A DNA stretch of 64,000 nt, from assembly GCA_009912175.1 (NCBI GenBank), contig WNDQ01000005.1:1-64000 (forward strand), read 5' to 3'. This DNA comes from Paracidovorax wautersii. Lineage in GTDB: Bacteria > Pseudomonadota > Gammaproteobacteria > Burkholderiales > Burkholderiaceae_C. A program made the translations under genes and the position numbers. Positions 37,405 through 46,895 of this stretch are shown in pieces (position 1 is the stretch's first letter; every line of letters begins with the position of its first letter). The notes under the pieces are model-generated. The model worked only from the letters and a program-made list of their open reading frames with translations. It ran no database searches and was not told the origin of the DNA.

Positions 37405-38479
37405 GGCGCCACCCCCGTGCCAGCAGGTAGAAGAAGACCGGCGTGCCGATGGCGGCGGTGACGGCGCCGACCGGCATTTCCTCTGGCTGCGCGAGCTGGC
37501 GAACGAGCACGTCGGCCGCCAGCAGGAGCAGCGCGCCCAGCACCGCGCAGGCCGGCAGCAGCCGGGCGTGGCGCGCGCCGACCAGCCCGCGCGCCACGTG
37601 CGGCACGACCAGGCCGATGAAGCCCACATTGCCGACCATGGCCACGGCCGCGCCGGCCAGCGCCACCACGGCCAGCGCCATGGCCGCGCGCAGCCACCGG
37701 GTGCGCAGACCCAGCCCGGTGGCGGTGCCGTCGCCCGTCATCAGCACGTCGATGTGGCGCGCCATCAGCCACGCGCCGCAGCTGGCCAGCGCCATCAACG
37801 CGAACAGCGGCGCCAGCGGCTGCAGCGGGCGCCCGGCGACCGAGCCGGCCATCCACGCTAGGATGTTGTCGAGCGTTTCTTCGCGCGTGACCAGCATGGC
37901 CTGCGTCAAGGCCCCGAAAAGCGCCGTGACGGCGGCACCCGCCAGCACCATGCGTGTCACGTCGAACGGTGTTCCCGCGCCGCGGGAGGCGCCCGCGTGC
38001 CCCAGGGCCAGCACCAGCGCACCGGCCGCGGCCGCCCCGATGCAGGCGATGGCCGCCTGCTGCGCCTGAACGGGCGCGAAGGGCAGCAAGGCGGACAGAT
38101 CCGGCCCGGCCAGCGAGCACAGCGCCAGCGCGAACAGCGCGCCCGCGTTGATGCCGAACAGGCCGGGCGAGGCCATGGGATTGCGTGTGAAAGCCTGCAT
38201 CAGCGCACCGGCCACGGCCAGGCTGGCGCCGGCGGCCATGGCCACGACGGTGCGCGGCAGCCGGTCGGACCACACCAGCAGGTCGGCGAGCCGGTCGGCG
38301 TCGGGCGCAGCCAGCGCGCCGTAGGCATCGGCCAGCGACACCGGAATCGGGCCGGCCGTGAGGCTGGCGGCCATCAGCAGCACCAGCGCTGCGCCGAGCA
38401 GCAGCCAGGCCATCGCCACGTGGACCCTGCGCCAGGCGCGCGCCTGCGCGCGGGGTGCCGATGCGGTCGGGCTTGGCAT
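37397..38479 (-). CDS. FecCD-family iron-siderophore permease, intact
   Basis: The 360-residue inner-membrane protein has nine to ten helices. Family features are [20 protein letters not shown] followed by [20 protein letters not shown], the [12 protein letters not shown] segment that contacts the ATPase, and [20 protein letters not shown]. It should form the transport channel together with the frameshifted permease encoded next. The start at 38479 lies two bases after the binding-protein stop. An open extension upstream overlaps that gene and is not used. The gene is intact, unlike its partner. Confidence 0.92.
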   Translation of the reverse strand: MPSPTASAPRAQARAWRRVHVAMAWLLLGAALVLLMAASLTAGPIPVSLADAYGALAAPDADRLADLLVWSDRLPRTVVAMAAGASLAVAGALMQAFTRNPMASPGLFGINAGALFALALCSLAGPDLSALLPFAPVQAQQAAIACIGAAAAGALVLALGHAGASRGAGTPFDVTRMVLAGAAVTALFGALTQAMLVTREETLDNILAWMAGSVAGRPLQPLAPLFALMALASCGAWLMARHIDVLMTGDGTATGLGLRTRWLRAAMALAVVALAGAAVAMVGNVGFIGLVVPHVARGLVGARHARLLPACAVLGALLLLAADVLVRQLAQPEEMPVGAVTAAIGTPVFFYLLARGWRRG

Positions 38480-38481
38480 CT

Positions 38482-39477
38482 TCAAGCCTCCTGCGCGGGC
38501 AGGGCCAGGCCCATCGCGCGGGCCACATCGGCCAGAACCTGGCCGGCCGCCAGGATGCCGCCGCCAAGATTCCAGGCGGTCCCATCGACTTCGAACACAC
38601 GGCCGTTCCGCACGGCCGTCAGCCCGGCCCACAGCCGGTGTTGCGACCAGCGCGCCAGGCTGCGGCGAACCTCGGGCCGCTGCGAGCGCATGAGCACGAA
38701 CATCAGGTCGGCCTCCAGCAGCGGGATCGACTCGCGGCTGGCGAGTTTGTAGAGCGGGCGGCCGGTGTCGGCCTGCAGCGGCGTGCGCGCAAAGCCCAGT
38801 TCCTGCAGCACGCGGCCTGGAAAGCTGGTGGGCAGGTAGAGCCGGATGTGGTCCTCGCGCGCCTCGACCACGCTGACCGTCCAGCCGCCGTGCGGTGCCG
38901 TCCGGTGCTGCAGGGCGCCGCGCAGCGCCTGGGTGCGGGCATCCCAGCGTGCGAGCAGGCCGCCCGCGCGTGGCGCGAGGTCCATCGCCTGGCCCATGAG
39001 CAAGAGGGTCTGCCGGAAGTCGAAGATGTCGTCGAGCATGACGGTGGGCGCGATGCGGCTGAGCAGCCCATGGATACGTTCGTGCCTGAAGCGCGAGCCG
39101 ACGATGAGATCGGGCCGCAGGTGCACCAGCGTCTCCAGGCTGGGCTGGGTTTCCAGGCCCAGCAGCGGCACTCCCGACAGCGCGGGCCGCAAGTAGGAGT
39201 AGACGGGTTTGTCGGTCCAGGACTCGACGATGCCCGCGGGACGCAGGCCCAGGGCGGCGGCGGTGTCGCTGGCGCCCTGGAACAGGCAGGCCGGCCGGCT
39301 GGGGCTGCCCGTGAGGGTGGTGGTGCCCATGGCGTGGCGGATCTGGCGCGACCCGGCCTGGGCCCGCGCGGCGGGCGGCAGCGCGGCCAGCGCCAGGCCT
39401 GCCGCGCAGGCCGCCAGCGTGCGGCGGCGTGTTTGGTCGGCGGGTGGCAGCGGCCAGGGTTCAGAAGTCCAGCGCAT
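38482..39477 (-). CDS. Periplasmic ferric-siderophore-binding protein (FecB/FhuD-like)
   Basis: The 331-residue protein has a twin-arginine-type signal (TRRRTLAACAAGLALAALPP, cleavage near ARAQA) and a class III binding fold: the GIVESWTDKPVYSYLRPALS segment, LETQPSLETLVHLRPDLIVG and a long connecting helix, ending with GGILAAGQVLADVARAMG. It captures the ferric siderophore in the periplasm for the FecCD permeases. The gene overlaps the end of the TonB-receptor gene by 17 bases. Export through Tat is suggested by the TRRRT motif but the consensus is incomplete. Confidence 0.9.
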   Translation of the reverse strand: MRWTSEPWPLPPADQTRRRTLAACAAGLALAALPPAARAQAGSRQIRHAMGTTTLTGSPSRPACLFQGASDTAAALGLRPAGIVESWTDKPVYSYLRPALSGVPLLGLETQPSLETLVHLRPDLIVGSRFRHERIHGLLSRIAPTVMLDDIFDFRQTLLLMGQAMDLAPRAGGLLARWDARTQALRGALQHRTAPHGGWTVSVVEAREDHIRLYLPTSFPGRVLQELGFARTPLQADTGRPLYKLASRESIPLLEADLMFVLMRSQRPEVRRSLARWSQHRLWAGLTAVRNGRVFEVDGTAWNLGGGILAAGQVLADVARAMGLALPAQEA

Positions 39478-41814
39478 AGCCCACGCTGACGGTGCGGCCG
39501 CGGCCGGCGAAGTAGCGGTTGGCCTCGACCAGCGCGCTTTGCGAGTAGTAGGTGATGTAGCTGCGGTCGAACAGGTTGGCCACGGCCACGCGTGCGCGGC
39601 CCTTGGGCAGCTTGTAGCTCAGCGCGACGTCCACCAGCGTGTAGCCCGAGAAGTCCTTGTCGGCGGTGTCGAAGGACTGCTTGAAGGCGTGCTGCGCCTG
39701 CACGAAGGACGAGAGCTTGTCGCTCCAGTCGGCCGACCAGCTCGCGATGACGCGGTCGGGCGCGACGTTGAGGCCGTCCAGCCTGGCGTCGAGCGAGCCG
39801 TTGCCGTCGCTGTCGTAGCGGCCCTTGGTGTAGGCGTAGGCCAGCTTGGCACGGTGCTGGCGGGTGATGCGCCAGCCCAGCGAGGCCTCCGCGCCTTCGA
39901 TCCGGGTCTTCTCGCGCGCCATCATGAAGGCGCCGTCGACCGGGATCACGCGCGTGCCGTAGTCGGAACTGGAGCGAAACACGCTCAGCTCGGCGTTCCA
40001 GTCGCCCTGCTGCCAGCGCGTGCCCACCTCCACGTTCTTGGTGAGGATGGGTTCGAGCATGCGCATGTCGGCCACGCTCTGCCCGGGCGTGTTGATGGCG
40101 CGCAGCACGCGCCCGATGTCGGGCAGGCCGAAGCCCTCGGAGTAGTTCGCGAAGAAGGTCGTGCTGCGCCAGGGTTTGTAGACGGCGCCGGCGTTGAACA
40201 GGGTCTGGTTGAAGCGCAGCTTGCCGCCCTCGACGGCGACGTTGTTGTAGCGCGCCAGCGTTTGATAGCTGTCGATCTTCAGGTCGGCGATCTCGCGGCG
40301 CACGCCGCCGTGCAGTGTCAGGCTGGACGTGAGCTTGAATTCGGCCTGCCCGAACAATGACAGGTTGCGGTAGGTGGATTCGGGAACGTAGGTGCGGCCG
40401 GTGCCGTAGAGATCCTGCTTGCCCTTGTCGAGCAGGGTGTCGAAGCCGCCGGTCAGCTTCAGCCGCCCGCCGGCCAACTGGTCGTGCGTCAGCGTGACCT
40501 TGCTGCCCAGCTTGGAGGCCGTCGCTCGGGACTGGTCGTACAGCGTGCCGACCGGCGCGATGCGGGCGTCCTGGAAGGTGGCGGAGTTGTCGGCGCCGAA
40601 CAGCCCCTCGAATTCCTGGCTGAAGACCATGGCCGACAAGCGCATGCCGGCCAGGTTGCCGTGGCTGTAGTTCAGGCTGCTGGTCCACACGTCGTTCCAC
40701 GGGGGCGTGCCCCGGGCGGTGTGCCGCGCACCGAGGTGGTGGGCGTGCCGTCGGCGCGGTTGCCGGCCACGCTCAGGTAGTTGGCCTTGGACTTGATGCG
40801 GTAGCGGTTGAGCGAGAGCTGCAGGCTCTGCTCGTCGTCGATCCAGTAGCCGAGCTTGCCCAGCACGTCGTAGGCGCGGCTGTCCATCAGGTCGCCCTGC
40901 GTGTTGTCGGCGCCGATAGCGCGGCCCCGGCCGTCACGGTACAGGCCCTGGTCGTCGGCGCTGACCGACAGCAGGTAGTCGAGTTTTTCGGCGCGGCCGT
41001 CGACGCGGTAGGCGGTCTTGTAGCTCAGGGTGTCGCCGCTTGCGCCCGAGGTCGGCAGCGTGGCCTGCACGTCCACGTGCTGGTTGACCTGGCCGGGCTG
41101 GGGGCGGCGCGTGACGAGGTTGATGGTGCCGCCCGTGGCGCCCAGGCCGTTCTCGGCGTTGGCGCCCTGGATCACCTCGATGCGCTCGACCATGGCGAAG
41201 TCGATGGTGTGCGCCTCGCGGCCGGTCGGGCGGATCGGGTTGGACTGCGGCACGCCGTCGATCATGATCAGCGGCGTGCGCCCGCGCAGCGTCTCGCCGC
41301 TGCCATTCATCTTGCCGCGGCTGGGCGTGTAGGAGGGCAGCAGGCTGCTGAGCACGTCGGACGAATTGCCCGAAATGGCCAGCTGCTGCTCGATTTCCTC
41401 GCGGCCGATCACCACCACGGTCTGCGGCGCATCGGCCTGCCGAAGCTGGGTGCGCGAGGCGGTCACGACCACGGGCGCGAGTTCAGGGGGCGAATCCGGC
41501 GGGGCGGCAGCCAGCGCCACCGTGGCCACGGCCGGCGCGGGGGGCGTGGTCTGCGTCAAGGGGGCGGCGGGCCGGGGTTGACCGGTCGATGTCGACGCGG
41601 GTGCCGCCGTGTCCGCGGCGATGGTGCGCCCGCTGTCCTGCCCGATGCGCGTGAGCGTCTGCGCCAACGGACCTTCCACGATCTCGAAGCGCAGGGCGGC
41701 GGCTTGCACCGCGGCCGTGGCCGTCTGGCCGGCCGCCGGCCATGCGCTGCACGCCAGCAACGCCGCGCAGGCCAGCTGGCCCAGAGGGAGGAAGGGAAGA
41801 GGGGACGCACGCAT
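39461..41814 (-). pseudogene. TonB-dependent siderophore receptor with STN domain, frameshifted
   Basis: The receptor starts after an AAAGGAG ribosome site with a signal peptide, a signalling STN domain (LRFEIVEGPLAQTLTRIGQD), a TonB-box region near VVVTASRTQ and a plug domain (MIDGVPQSNP, IEVIQGANAENGLGATGG). After TTSVRGTPPG at codon 368 the frame is lost; the barrel continues one frame away from WNDVWTSSLNYSHGN to the C-terminal SVGYALDF, whose last residue is the aromatic expected in outer-membrane barrels. The span of 2354 bases lacks one base of 785 codons. Extending CCCC at 40710-40713 by one restores the frame. It could be a pseudogene or a homopolymer error. Confidence 0.85.
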
Positions 41815-41862
41815 GCCAAGGGCTCCTTTCAGGCTGTCCTGAAGACCTTGTGGTGCGAGCGC

Positions 41863-41885
41863 AAAAAACCCCTCGTGTTTTTTTT
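41863..41885. repeat. A6C/GT6 stem with T8 run between fecR and the first TonB receptor gene
   Basis: AAAAAAC (41863-41869) can pair with GTTTTTT (41877-41883), leaving a 7-base loop, and the T run extends to 41885. The element stands in the 100-base minus-strand gap between the regulator and the receptor gene. It may partially terminate transcription or mark a promoter region. The stem is almost all A-T and is weak. Confidence 0.33.
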
Positions 41886-41914
41886 ATGTTTTGTCTGCGG
41901 TGGATCGCAGGGCG

Positions 41915-42904
41915 TCAGCCCGCCGCTGCCGCACGCGCGGTGTCGATGTCGATCGTCACCAGCCAGCGCCCGAGGCGGTGCACCTGCACCGGCCGGGTGT
42001 AGGCCAGGGTCTGCAGCGCTTCCTCGACATCGAGCCGGAAGATGCCGAACACCCGCACGGCCGCCGCGGCCTCGGACACGCGGATGAGGCCGGGGTAGTA
42101 AGCCCGCAGCGCCTCGACCACGTCGCCCAGCGGCCAGTCCTCGGCCGCCAGCATGCCGTCGCGCCAGGCGGCGCGGTCGCTGGCATGGCCGGGCAGGCGC
42201 TGGGTGCCAGCGGCCGTCAGGCGCAGGCCCTCGCCGGCGCGCAGTGCGGTGGCCGCGCCGGCCTGCGGCTGCACGCGCAGCGTGTGGTCCAGCCCCACCA
42301 CTTCGGTGGCGTCTTTCTTCAACCGGCAGTGCGCCTGGGCGGGTCCGCAGACGATGCGGCCGTGGGGCGTCTGGATCTGCAGTCCTTCGCCCCGGGCCCC
42401 GGGCTGGCTGGCGATCAGGGCGCCGGCGCGCAGCCGCAGCAGGCCGGGAGCGGGCGTGTCGACGGCGGAGCGGGCGTCGAGCAGCACGGTGGTGCCGTCG
42501 GCGAGCGCGAATTCACGGTGCTGGCCCGTGTCCGTGTAGAGGTCGGCGGTCAGCTCGGCCAGCGGGGCAAAACGGTTGGCCACCAGGCCCGCCGTCCCCG
42601 CCGTGGCCGCGATCATGAGCGCACCGCGGATCACGCGCCGGCGCCGCGGGCGGGCCAGTGCCAGGGCCGCGGCCTAGGCGTGGACCGCATCGCCCAGCGG
42701 CTGGAATCCGCGCACCGTGGCCAGCGGCCCGGCCAGCACACCGCCCACACGTTCCCAGGCGTGGCGATGCTGCGGGGCGGCGGCCAGCCATTGTGCAAAA
42801 GCCTGCCGGCCAGCCTCGTCCAGGCGGCCAGACTCGTGGCGCACCCGCCAGTCCACGGCGGCATCGAGCGCCAAATCGTCTTGCGCCGGGTTCAGGGGCC
42901 TCAT
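41915..42904 (-). pseudogene. FecR-like sigma-factor regulator interrupted by an in-frame TAG
   Basis: FecR proteins span the inner membrane, receive a signal from an STN-type TonB receptor and activate an ECF sigma factor. Codons 1-76 encode the cytoplasmic N-terminal domain (DDLALDAAVDWRVRHESGRL, QWLAAAPQHRHAWERV). Codon 77, at 42674-42676, is TAG. The same frame then continues through a membrane segment (GALMIAATAGTAGLVANRF) and the periplasmic domain (FALADGTTVLLDARSAVDT, LRLRAGALIASQPG, HGRIVCG, LGDVVEALRAYYPGLIRVSE) to the normal end. A CAG-to-TAG change would explain it. The start overlaps the sigma gene by ATGA. The truncated form would keep the sigma-binding domain only. Confidence 0.87.
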
Positions 42905-43404
42905 GGCGCGTAGCGCAGGCACTGCAGCATGGCGCGCTTCATGTGCCGCTCCACCGTGGCCAGCGACACGCCCAGCCGCACGGCGATTTCGGGATAAGTC
43001 AGGCCTTCCAGGCGCGAGAGCAGGAAGGCCGTGCGCACCGGCGCGGGCAGTGCGCCCAGCACGCGGTCGATCTGCGTGATGGCGTCGACCAGCAGCGCAT
43101 GGTCTTCGGGCGACAGCGCCAGGGCTGGCGGCATGTGGCGCAGCGTTTCCAGGTAGGCCTGCTCCAGGTCCTGCCGCCGCCAGAGCTGGAACAGCACGCG
43201 CTTGGCGACGGTGGTCAGAAAGGCGCGCGGGTCGCGGATATCGGTGCGCCCGCCGTCCTCGCTGAGCTGCACAAAGGTCTCGGAGGCCGCGTCCTCGGCG
43301 TCGCCCCGGTTGAGCAGGCGCCGGCGCAGGCGTCCCAGCAGCCAGTCGTGGTGGTCCCTGAAGAGGCCTTCCAGTTCGGAGTGAAACAGTGCGCGCGAGG
43401 TCAT
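42901..43404 (-). CDS. FecI-like ECF sigma factor
   Basis: The 167-residue protein has the sigma-70 region 2 (LEGLFRDHHDWLLGRLRRRL, DAEDAASETFVQL) and region 4 (LGALPAPVRTAFLLSRLEGL, then YPEIAVRLGVSLATVERHMK as the DNA-binding helix-turn-helix), with the iron-type FecI pattern. It should direct RNA polymerase to the TonB-receptor promoters in response to the surface signal relayed by FecR. It is the first gene of the minus-strand iron operon and diverges from the second TonB receptor across a 188-base spacer with a 17-base palindrome. Confidence 0.93.
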   Translation of the reverse strand: MTSRALFHSELEGLFRDHHDWLLGRLRRRLLNRGDAEDAASETFVQLSEDGGRTDIRDPRAFLTTVAKRVLFQLWRRQDLEQAYLETLRHMPPALALSPEDHALLVDAITQIDRVLGALPAPVRTAFLLSRLEGLTYPEIAVRLGVSLATVERHMKRAMLQCLRYAP

Positions 43405-43490
43405 GGGCGGGGCGGTGGCGAATGGGGTGGAAAACGCGAGGCCCGTCGGGCGGGGCGCGGCCGGAATTCTAAATGAGGATGGTTCTTGAT

Positions 43491-43507
43491 ATTTTTCTAG
43501 GAAAAAT
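43491..43507. promoter_or_regulatory. 17-bp perfect palindrome in the fecI/TonB-receptor divergent spacer
   Basis: ATTTTTC (43491-43497) and GAAAAAT (43501-43507) are exact reverse complements separated by TAG. The site is 86 bases upstream of one start and 87 upstream of the other, so it is central in the divergent control region. A Fur box would be expected here; this sequence does not match the GATAAT-type Fur consensus, but its A/T-rich symmetric form fits a repressor site or overlapping promoter element. Confidence 0.45.
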
Positions 43508-43592
43508 CGCGGGGCGATTCAAATCGATGAGGGGTTTTGTGCCGCGTGCGCCACAAGAAGGGCTGAACCCAAAAATAAAAGGAGTGCTTCTG

Positions 43593-46121
43593 ATGTCGAT
43601 TTCCCTGAGGGCGGATGCCCGCGCGCGGCCGCATCGCCTGGCCGGACTGGCCCTGGCGGCGGCCCTGGCCTGTGCGGCGCCGCTCCCCGGCCAGGCCGCC
43701 GGTGCCGCGTCGCCCCCGGTGCAACTGGACATCGCGGCGGGGCCACTGGCCCAGACGCTGATGCGCATCGGGCAGGCCAGCGGCCGCACCATCGTTGCCG
43801 ACCCGGCGCTGCTGAGCGGCCGGCGCGCCGCGCCCGTGCAGGGCAGCCTGACGGCCGAGCAGGCGCTGCGCCGCGCGCTGGAGGGATCGGGCCTGGCGTT
43901 CGACGCCACGCCGGCTGGCGCGCTGCAGGTGCGCGTGCAGACACCCGCCGAACGCGCGCCGGCACCAGCCGCCCCGGCGGCATCGGCTGCACCCGCCGTC
44001 CTGGCCCCACCCGCAGCGGCGGCCGAGCCCGAGCAGACGCTGGCGGCCGTGGTGGTGTCGGACCGGCGCATCGGTGGCACGCTGATCCAGCCCACGCGGC
44101 AGGTCACGGTGATCGAGGAGCAGGAGCTCGATGACCTGCGCGCGACCTCGCCCAACCTGGGCTCGATGCTGACCAAGAGCGTGCCGGGCCTGTCCGACTC
44201 CAGCCGCAACCTCAGCGACTTCGGCCAGACGCTGCGGGGCCGCAACGCGCTGGTGCTGGTGGACGGCATTCCGCTCAACACCAACCGCGACTCTGCGCGC
44301 AACCTGGTCAACATCGATCCGAGCCAGATCGAGCGCATCGAAGTGCTGCGCGGCAGCCAGGCGATCTATGGCAGCGGCGCCTCGGGCGGCATCATCTCGG
44401 TCACCACGCGCCCAGCCGGCGGCGCGCCGCCGGCGCAGACCACGGTGAGCATGGACGCCGCGCTCTCGCACCTCAGCCGCGAAGGCATGGGCGCGCAGGT
44501 GCAGCACCACATGGCGGGCGGCGGCGAGCAGGTGGACTACGCGCTGGACATCTCGGCGCGCCGCATCGGAGGCTCCTACGACGGCAACGGCGACCGCATT
44601 GCGCCCGATGCCAGCCAGGGCGACCTGTTCGACTCCAACACCTACAGCGTGGGCGGCAAGCTGGGCCTGCGCATCGACGCCGACCAGCGTGTGCAGATCG
44701 CCGCCAGCTACCTGCGCGCCCGCCAGAACACCGACTACGCCAGCGACCCGGCCGTCAACCGAGCGCCGCTGGGCAGCGTGGCCGCGCGTGCGATCAAGGG
44801 ACTGGAACTGGCCGACCAGAACGAGGTCGAGAACACCCTGCTCAGCCTGAGCTACGAGCACAAGGACTGGGCCGGCAGCGCCGTTTCGGCCACGCTCTAT
44901 GGGCGCGACAACTTCACACGCTTCTCGCCGTCGGACTCGCGCAGCAACACCAACCGGGGCAACAACGTCGACCAGGTCATGCAGGACAACAAGGTGTTCG
45001 GCGGGCGCCTGACCGTCGACACACCCCTGGGCCAGGCCAAGCGCACGCGGGTGGTGTGGGGTGGCGACGTCATCGACGAGCGCAGCAAGATGCCCCTGGA
45101 CGTGTTCGACCCCGCCGTCTACGACGCCAGCGGCGGCCTGGTGTTCGAGCGCACCGGCCAGCAGATCTTTCTGCCGTGGACGACCACGCGCAGCGTGGGC
45201 ACCTTTGCCCAGCTCCAGCATCGTTTCGGGGAGCGCTGGTCGGCCGAGGGCGGTTTGCGCTACGAGCGCGCGCAGGCCAGTTTTGACGATTTCCAGCCGC
45301 TGTCGCAGTCGCGCGTGGCCAACCCGGCCACCGTGCGCGGCGGCAAGGTCAGCTACGACGCGCTGCTCTACAACGCGGGCCTGGCCTACCAGCTCGTCAA
45401 GGACCACGAGGTCTACGCCTCGTTCAGCCAGGGCTTCGACCTGCCGGACGTGGGGCTGCAGTTGCGAAACGCGGGCGCGCGCTTCGACATCAACGCCTCC
45501 GAGCTGGAGCCGGTCAAGACCGACAACTACGAGCTGGGCTGGCGCGGCCGCTGGCACAACACGGCCAGCACGCTGGCGGTGTTCCACTCACGCTCGGACC
45601 TGGGCGCGATCCAGTCCTTCAACAACGGCCTGCGGCTGACGCGCACGCGCGAACGCATCTATGGCGTGGAGGCCACGCTGGATTACTCCGGCCGGTTCTG
45701 GTCCCTGGGCGGCACGGCCACCTGGATGCAGGGCCGCTAGACGCCGCAAGGCGCCGACCAGGACCAGGTCATGACGGGCTACCGCATCCCGCCGTTCAAG
45801 CTCACGGGCTATGTGCAGTACCAGCCCGGCGACCGCTGGAGCGTGCGCACCCAGCTCACCTGGTTCGGCGCGCGCGACTACCGGCTGCCCGACGGGCGCA
45901 CCCAGTTCGCGCGTGCCGACGTGCACAGCTACTACATGGTCGACGTGGTGGGCCGCTACCGCATCGACGCGCGCAACAGCGTCACGCTGGGGGTGCAGAA
46001 CCTGTTCAACCGTTATTACCTGCCGCTGTACAGCCAGCTCATGCGCAGCGGCAGCAACAACAGCCGGCTGCCGGCCGCGGGCGCCGTGCTCACGGCCAGC
46101 TACACCCACCGCTGGTGGTAA
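43593..46121 (+). pseudogene. TonB-dependent receptor with STN domain, interrupted by an in-frame TAG
   Basis: After an AAAGGAG site and a signal peptide (LAGLALAAALACAAPLPGQA), the product has an STN signalling domain (VQLDIAAGPLAQTLMRIGQA), a plug (LVLVDGIPLNTNRDSARNLV, IEVLRGSQAIYGSGASGG) and a beta barrel. Codon 716, at 45738-45740, is TAG. The same frame continues with TPQGADQDQVMTGYRIPPFK and VTLGVQNLFNRYYLPL to the C-terminal SYTHRWW, where the terminal aromatic is normal for Omp insertion. As read, about 126 residues of the barrel are lost. The natural stop TAA at 46119-46121 is also the target duplication of the following MITE-like element. Confidence 0.87.
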
Positions 46122-46390
46122 GAACCTGTTCACGATCTTTTCATGGGGTGCGCATGGCTTCAAAACGCGTGTGATCAAGGCGCTGGCCGCAGGCGATGCC
46201 GGTGGCCTCGTCAAGGCGTGCAACGCTGAGCGGACGCGTTTTGGAGCCATGCCCTTCGGGTTGCCCCGCCAAGGTAGCGTCTGCGGCGTTGCAAATCCTC
46301 GCCGGGCCACCAGCGGAGCCTGCGGTTTGCGCCTTGCATCCACTGCCCTGGCGGGGCAACGCACCCCATGAAAAGATCGTGAACAGGTTC
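46122..46390. mobile_element. 269-bp MITE-like element with 31-bp perfect terminal inverted repeats
   Basis: The ends are exact inverted repeats: GAACCTGTTCACGATCTTTT at 46122 onward, continuing CATGGGGTGCG, matches the complement of the sequence ending at 46390. The direct repeat TAA at 46119-46121 and 46391-46393 is a likely 3-bp target duplication. Nested inside are two imperfect inverted repeats: ATGGCTTCAAAACGCGT with ACGCGTTTTGGAGCCAT, and TTGCCCCGCCA with TGGCGGGGCAA, so the whole can fold into a multi-hairpin structure. It encodes no transposase; short frames in it have no family features. With the flanking sequence it fills the gap between the TonB receptor and the PIN gene. Confidence 0.83.
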
Positions 46391-46448
46391 TAAGGCAGCG
46401 CCCCGCGCGGGTGGGACGCATCCAGCCACCGCTGGTGGCCGGGCGTGT

Positions 46449-46895
46449 TCAGTCTGCCGGGGCGTAACCCGGCAGCAACCGCAGCGCGGGCGCGGTGTTG
46501 ACGCCGATCTTTTCCAGGCGGCGGCGCAGCTTGAGCACGGCCTTGTCCTTGCTCACCAGCAGCGCGCGGTGCTGCGCGGCCAGGTCGATGAACTTCTGGT
46601 CGTCGCCGTCCTTGCAGACCACGGGCACGGGCGGGGCTGCCTCGACGATGCGCGCGTGGCGGTCGAAGGCGCCCAGCACGTCCTGCGCGGTGAGCCCGTA
46701 GTAGGCCATGCGCGGCAGCAGGTGGGCGTAGGCCAGCACACGTTCGAGCTCGGTGCGCATGGACGCGGTGGCCAGCCAGTCGAAGTGCTGGGCGTCCAGC
46801 CGCGCGCGCAGGGGTCGGGCCTCGGTGTCGGCGAAGATGAACAGATCGAGCACCACGTTGGTGTCGATCACGATCGGCGCACGCGCGGCGGTCAT
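46449..46895 (-). CDS. PIN-domain protein (COG1569-type putative toxin)
   Basis: The 148-residue protein has the PIN-fold start IVIDTNVVLDLFIFAD with the first catalytic Asp, a conserved Thr/Glu (ASMRTELERVL) and CKDGDDQKFIDLA followed by LLVSKDKAVLKLRRR with the later acidic residues. This matches the putative toxin-antitoxin component of the PIN superfamily, normally a ribonuclease. No antitoxin gene adjoins it. Instead its ATG overlaps the stop of the rlmL-like gene by four bases, so it is translated together with an RNA methyltransferase. A role in RNA processing is therefore as likely as toxicity. Confidence 0.83.
   Translation of the reverse strand: MTAARAPIVIDTNVVLDLFIFADTEARPLRARLDAQHFDWLATASMRTELERVLAYAHLLPRMAYYGLTAQDVLGAFDRHARIVEAAPPVPVVCKDGDDQKFIDLAAQHRALLVSKDKAVLKLRRRLEKIGVNTAPALRLLPGYAPAD

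Noticed and set aside
40672-40713. Programmed ribosomal frameshifting in the first TonB receptor
   Set aside because: No slippery heptamer with a following pseudoknot was recognised, and no such mechanism is known for this receptor family; a one-base deletion is simpler.
42674-45740. Amber-codon reassignment or Pyl/suppressor read-through as the explanation of the two TAG codons
   Set aside because: TAG also ends the response regulator at 15793-15795 and the transposase at 260-262 at natural positions, and the third nonsense codon is TGA, so a genome-wide TAG recoding is not supported.
46106-46440. CCACCGCTGGTGG present on both sides of the MITE, which could suggest a larger duplication
   Set aside because: The 13-mer is itself nearly palindromic and the flanking bases differ; the short TAA duplication explains the insertion better.
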